From positions 1,488,001 to 1,552,000 of the forward strand of contig NZ_JAKNTO010000001.1 in the NCBI RefSeq assembly GCF_022440845.1: DNA of 64,000 nt, written 5' to 3'. A program made the position numbers and the translations under genes. Each line of letters opens with the position of its first letter. Position 1 is the stretch's first letter. This stretch comes from Ruminococcus sp. OA3. Lineage in GTDB: Bacteria > Bacillota > Clostridia > Lachnospirales > Lachnospiraceae. The notes beneath the pieces are model-generated. The model saw only the letters and a list, made by a program, of their open reading frames with translations. It did not search any database and had not been told where the DNA came from. This document shows, one piece after another, positions 61,307-64,000 of this stretch.

Positions 61307-61359
61307 TTGACAAATTTCTTCTACAGGTGTAGAATGAAATAAGTTCTACATATGTAGAA
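61307..61359 (+). promoter_or_regulatory. blaI promoter with two BlaI-type operators
   Basis: TTGACA (61307-61312), 17-nt spacer, TAGAAT (61330-61335). TTCTACAGGTGTAGAA (61319-61334) overlaps the -10 and TTCTACATATGTAGAA (61344-61359) follows; both are 16-bp palindromes with the TACAnnTGTA core of BlaI/MecI sites, centres 25 bp apart. Autoregulation is expected. Confidence 0.85.
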
Positions 61360-61394
61360 GAATAGAAATATGCATGGGAAAAGGGGAAAACAGT

Positions 61395-61784
61395 ATGAAG
61401 AGCAAATATCAAAGACTGCCCGACTCAGAGCTGGATATTATGATTGTGCTGTGGAACGGACATGACAGGATGAGCCGGATGGAGATTGAGGCTGTCGTAA
61501 ATGAAAAGAAGGACCTTGCACCGACAACGATTCTTTCGCTGTTGACCAGATTGGAGAAAAAGGGATTTGTAAAAATTGAAAAGCAGGGAAAAAGTAACCT
61601 GTACTCTCCGGTCATCCGGCAGGAAGAGTATCTGCAGAATGAAAGTAAAACTGTGTTGGAGAAACTGTATGGAAATTCCATTAAAAAGTTTGTGGCATCC
61701 CTGTATCAGGGGAATCAGATTGCCGAAGAAGATCTGGATGAATTAAATGACTTCTTAAAAGAACTGGAAAAGCACAGAGATTAG
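61395..61784 (+). CDS. blaI: BlaI/MecI family repressor
   Basis: A 129-residue dimeric winged-helix repressor: LPDSELDIMIVLW at the N-terminus, DNA-binding LAPTTILSLLTRLEKKGFV, then a C-terminal dimerisation helix. The start ATG 61395 follows AAAGGGGA. It is followed by an M56 peptidase that should inactivate it on signal. Confidence 0.94.
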   Translation: MKSKYQRLPDSELDIMIVLWNGHDRMSRMEIEAVVNEKKDLAPTTILSLLTRLEKKGFVKIEKQGKSNLYSPVIRQEEYLQNESKTVLEKLYGNSIKKFVASLYQGNQIAEEDLDELNDFLKELEKHRD

Positions 61785-61821
61785 AGAAAAACGAGGTAAG
61801 AGAACACGAGGGGGTCAGTGT

Positions 61822-63528
61822 ATGGTTAATACGATTCTTCATATTTTAAAAGTTAATATATTCGCTGCAGCCTGTATTCTTGCAGTCATACTGCTTTCAC
61901 GTGTATTCAAAGGCAGATATTCTGTCCGGTGGAAATATACCATGTGGCTGCTGATCTCATTATTTTTGATGTTTCCGGTTAATATTTCGAATGAACGGGC
62001 AGTTGTAAGACTGGAGATCAGGCAGCAGGATAATACCCCTGGCACAGTACATCATACAGTGGGGAACACGCCTTTGGCGGATGTGTCTCAGGTGCAGGAA
62101 AAAGAAGCGGGACTAAGCGGCAACACTTATGAGCAGAAAGAACCTGCGCTTACGCTGACGGATATACTGACTTATTTTTGTTATATCTGGCTGACCGGTT
62201 TCTTATTTCTGGCATTTGGCAGGCTTATCTCATATTACCGTTCGCTCGATAGGCTTAGACGCTGGGGAATGCCGGTGAAAAACAGCAAAATAACTAAAAT
62301 ATACCGTGCGGCATGTACTGAGAAACATATCAAAAGAGTACCGAAACTGATGATGAATCCGAGAGTGCAGTCGCCTGTTTTAGCAGGGCTTGGAAGAACG
62401 TATCTTTATCTGCCGGATGTTCCCTACACAGACCGGGAACTGGAACTGATTTTGAAACATGAGCTGTTTCATTACCGGCATAAAGACCTGTGGTATAAGA
62501 TGTTTTTGCTGATTGTCGATACGGTCTACTGGTTCAATCCGCTGCTGCATTGGATGATAAGGGAAGCGGACAAAGATATCGAATACATCTGTGATTGTTA
62601 TGTAATAGCCGGATATCCGAAGAGTGATCACGCAGTCTATAACAGGCTGCTGCTGAAAACAGCAGCTTCAGGGAATTCACACTATCTCACCGCAAGCCTG
62701 AATGACAGTAAGGCGGCATTTAAAGAAAGGATCTGGTATATGATGAAAGCTGCGAAGTTAAGAAAGGGAATCATTCCAATTTTGATGCTCACGTTTGTCT
62801 TAGTGGTTGCCAATGTTCTGGTGGGATGTTCTGTGAACAAAAATGAAGGGGAAACAGATGCTCCCAGCGCACCGGTGACCGGGAAAGTACAGTCCGGCTC
62901 TGATACGGGTGTGAAAGATACGTCTTCGGCGGACCAGGGAGAAAAAACGGGTGAAAAATTGCCCAAACCAGAACAGACCCGGGAAGCCAAGAAGACACCG
63001 GAACAGACCCTGGATGTACAGCAGACACCGGAAGCGGAAACGACTCAGCAGCCGGAAGTCATAACGGCTGACGAAGAGAAGGACTCACCGGAAGATGCTG
63101 AAGTGCCCGCGGAGAATCACGACAGGGAATCTGCGGTGAGTGCTAAAGTCCAGTTATATGAAGGGACGTACTTTGACAGTGTAGTTACAGGCTTTGATGA
63201 GGAAAAAGTCGTTGACGGGCTGTATATTGAGGATGACTACTGTGAAGTTGATATTTCAGATATTACAGATACATCTTTTGATTTTACAGCATATAAAGTA
63301 GGTGGGATGACGGGTGAGCGGTCGTTGATTTTTAAGAAACATACCGCGGAATTTGCAGATGGCGGGACGCGTGCAGTTTATAACGGTGATGAATATACAC
63401 TTTATTTTGAGTTCCCTGATAACCACGCTTCACATCCCGTTGTTACCGATATCGTGATATCGGGATTTCCAGCGCTGGAGGCTGCCACGTTTGTTAATAA
63501 TAACATACCGGGATATGGATTTTCCTGA
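61822..63528 (+). CDS. M56 family membrane peptidase/antirepressor (BlaR1-like) with unusual sensor domain
   Basis: A 568-residue protein. Three N-terminal helices, a zinc protease site HELFHYRHKD (about 213-222) and a fourth helix at about 318-335 ending in a GC that resembles a lipobox. The outer part has a Pro/Thr/Glu-rich linker (about 340-435, with TPEQT repeats) and a C-terminal domain of about 120 residues that lacks the SxxK and KTG of penicillin sensors. The signal is therefore probably not a beta-lactam. No beta-lactamase lies downstream. Confidence 0.9.
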   Translation: MVNTILHILKVNIFAAACILAVILLSRVFKGRYSVRWKYTMWLLISLFLMFPVNISNERAVVRLEIRQQDNTPGTVHHTVGNTPLADVSQVQEKEAGLSGNTYEQKEPALTLTDILTYFCYIWLTGFLFLAFGRLISYYRSLDRLRRWGMPVKNSKITKIYRAACTEKHIKRVPKLMMNPRVQSPVLAGLGRTYLYLPDVPYTDRELELILKHELFHYRHKDLWYKMFLLIVDTVYWFNPLLHWMIREADKDIEYICDCYVIAGYPKSDHAVYNRLLLKTAASGNSHYLTASLNDSKAAFKERIWYMMKAAKLRKGIIPILMLTFVLVVANVLVGCSVNKNEGETDAPSAPVTGKVQSGSDTGVKDTSSADQGEKTGEKLPKPEQTREAKKTPEQTLDVQQTPEAETTQQPEVITADEEKDSPEDAEVPAENHDRESAVSAKVQLYEGTYFDSVVTGFDEEKVVDGLYIEDDYCEVDISDITDTSFDFTAYKVGGMTGERSLIFKKHTAEFADGGTRAVYNGDEYTLYFEFPDNHASHPVVTDIVISGFPALEAATFVNNNIPGYGFS

Positions 63529-63552
63529 GGATACATCTGCTGCCAGCAGTAA

Positions 63553-63588
63553 GCTGCAGTTCCGCCGAAAACGGAACTGCAGCCCTTT
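63553..63588 (+). terminator. Hairpin after the M56 peptidase gene
   Basis: GCTGCAGTTCCG pairs perfectly with CGGAACTGCAGC; the following CCCTTTAT is a weak T tract. Confidence 0.6.
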
Positions 63589-63697
63589 ATCACTGTCAGA
63601 AATAACAATTTGAAAACAAGTTGCTGAATACTTTATGTATCATCCTGCATTATGATAATCACAGGATTCGCAGGAAGGAAATTCAGCCGCGGCACGG

Positions 63698-63952
63698 TTA
63701 AAACCTCTTCAGACATACATCCTCGCGGATTTCAACAAGAATAATATCATCTCCGATTTGTTTAATGCACTCCCATGGAATCACATATTCGCAGTCCCGG
63801 CCCATGAGCCCCCACAGCTTGCCGGGACCGGGGATGATCAATGCGGTAATACGGCCGCTTTTACATTCAAATTCCAGGTCGACCGGGCAGCCGAGGCTTT
63901 TACAGTTGCAGATATTGATAACTTCTTTTTGTCGCAGTTCAAAAAGGCGCAA
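63698..63952 (-). CDS. ymxH: YlmC/YmxH family PRC-barrel sporulation protein
   Basis: An 84-residue PRC-barrel protein. The TTG at 63952 lies 5 nt after GAGGTGG, which matches family starts (MRLxELxxKEVIN). The core is ELRQKEVINICNCKSLG, PVDLEFECKSGRI and IPWECIKQIGDDIILVE. These small proteins are under sporulation control in Bacillus; their biochemical role is unclear. Confidence 0.88.
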   Translation of the reverse strand: MRLFELRQKEVINICNCKSLGCPVDLEFECKSGRITALIIPGPGKLWGLMGRDCEYVIPWECIKQIGDDIILVEIREDVCLKRF

Positions 63953-64000
63953 AGCGACCACCTCAATGCCGTTTTTATAGTATATGTAATTTTAATAGAA

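Noticed and set aside
61822-63528. Calling the M56 protein a beta-lactam sensor BlaR1/MecR1
   Set aside because: The C-terminal domain lacks SxxK, SxN and KTG motifs.
1-64000. tRNA, rRNA, prophage, insertion sequence or restriction-defence genes
   Set aside because: Read through on both strands and none found; gaps are short and explained by promoters, terminators or the RNA elements listed.

Overview
The window is a bacterial chromosome segment from an endospore-forming, low-to-moderate GC Firmicute of the class Clostridia, most like a gut Lachnospiraceae. The evidence is spoIIGA-sigE, a spoVD-type PBP and a ymxH-type gene, AGGAGG ribosome sites with GTG and TTG starts, a meso-DAP type MurE, an mraZ-led division cluster without ftsA, and many oxygen-sensitive enzymes (glycyl radical enzymes, 4-hydroxybutyryl-CoA dehydratase, radical SAM proteins). 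No rRNA, tRNA, CRISPR array, IS element or prophage was seen.

Region 1 (1-21.3 kb) is an accessory catabolic island. It holds two near-identical glycyl radical enzymes (GREs; one cut by the left edge), a short GRE activase, an octopine-dehydrogenase-like oxidoreductase, a 3-hydroxybutyryl-CoA dehydrogenase, a 4-hydroxybutyryl-CoA dehydratase with all four cluster ligands, a NifU-type scaffold domain, a thiolase, a MATE and an MFS transporter, two uroporphyrinogen-decarboxylase-like (URO-D) proteins and three regulators (two AraC, one PucR type). The genes fit a pathway in which a GRE cleaves an unknown substrate, the opine-dehydrogenase homologue handles an imine or amino acid intermediate, and a C4 acyl-CoA is converted through crotonyl-CoA and acetoacetyl-CoA to acetyl-CoA. 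Two transcription units share a 58-bp promoter module with identical internal spacing. An unrelated AT-richer three-gene membrane cassette (4.7-6.2 kb) sits inside. Three copies of a minus-strand small-RNA-like element (5' hairpin, run of six C, Rho-independent terminator) lie at 17.0, 17.2 and 21.3 kb.

Region 2 (21.5-36.7 kb) is housekeeping: murE, priA, then def-fmt-rsmB-rlmN-PP2C-prkC-rsgA-rpe-thiN, ychF and lgt. A structured element between priA and def has the same 14-bp inverted ends as one in the hbd leader.

Region 3 (36.7-55.2 kb) is the division and cell wall cluster: mraZ-rsmH-ftsL-ftsI, a cobalamin-riboswitch-controlled vitamin B12 operon (btuC-btuD-cbiZ-btuF), then spoVD-mraY-murD-ftsW-murA-ftsQ-ftsZ.

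Region 4 (55.2-64 kb) holds a rubredoxin-glutamate synthase fusion, a TauE-type permease, divergent aroE and aroD, spoIIGA-sigE behind a Spo0A-type promoter, a BlaI/M56 antirepressor pair with two perfect operators, and a PRC-barrel sporulation gene.
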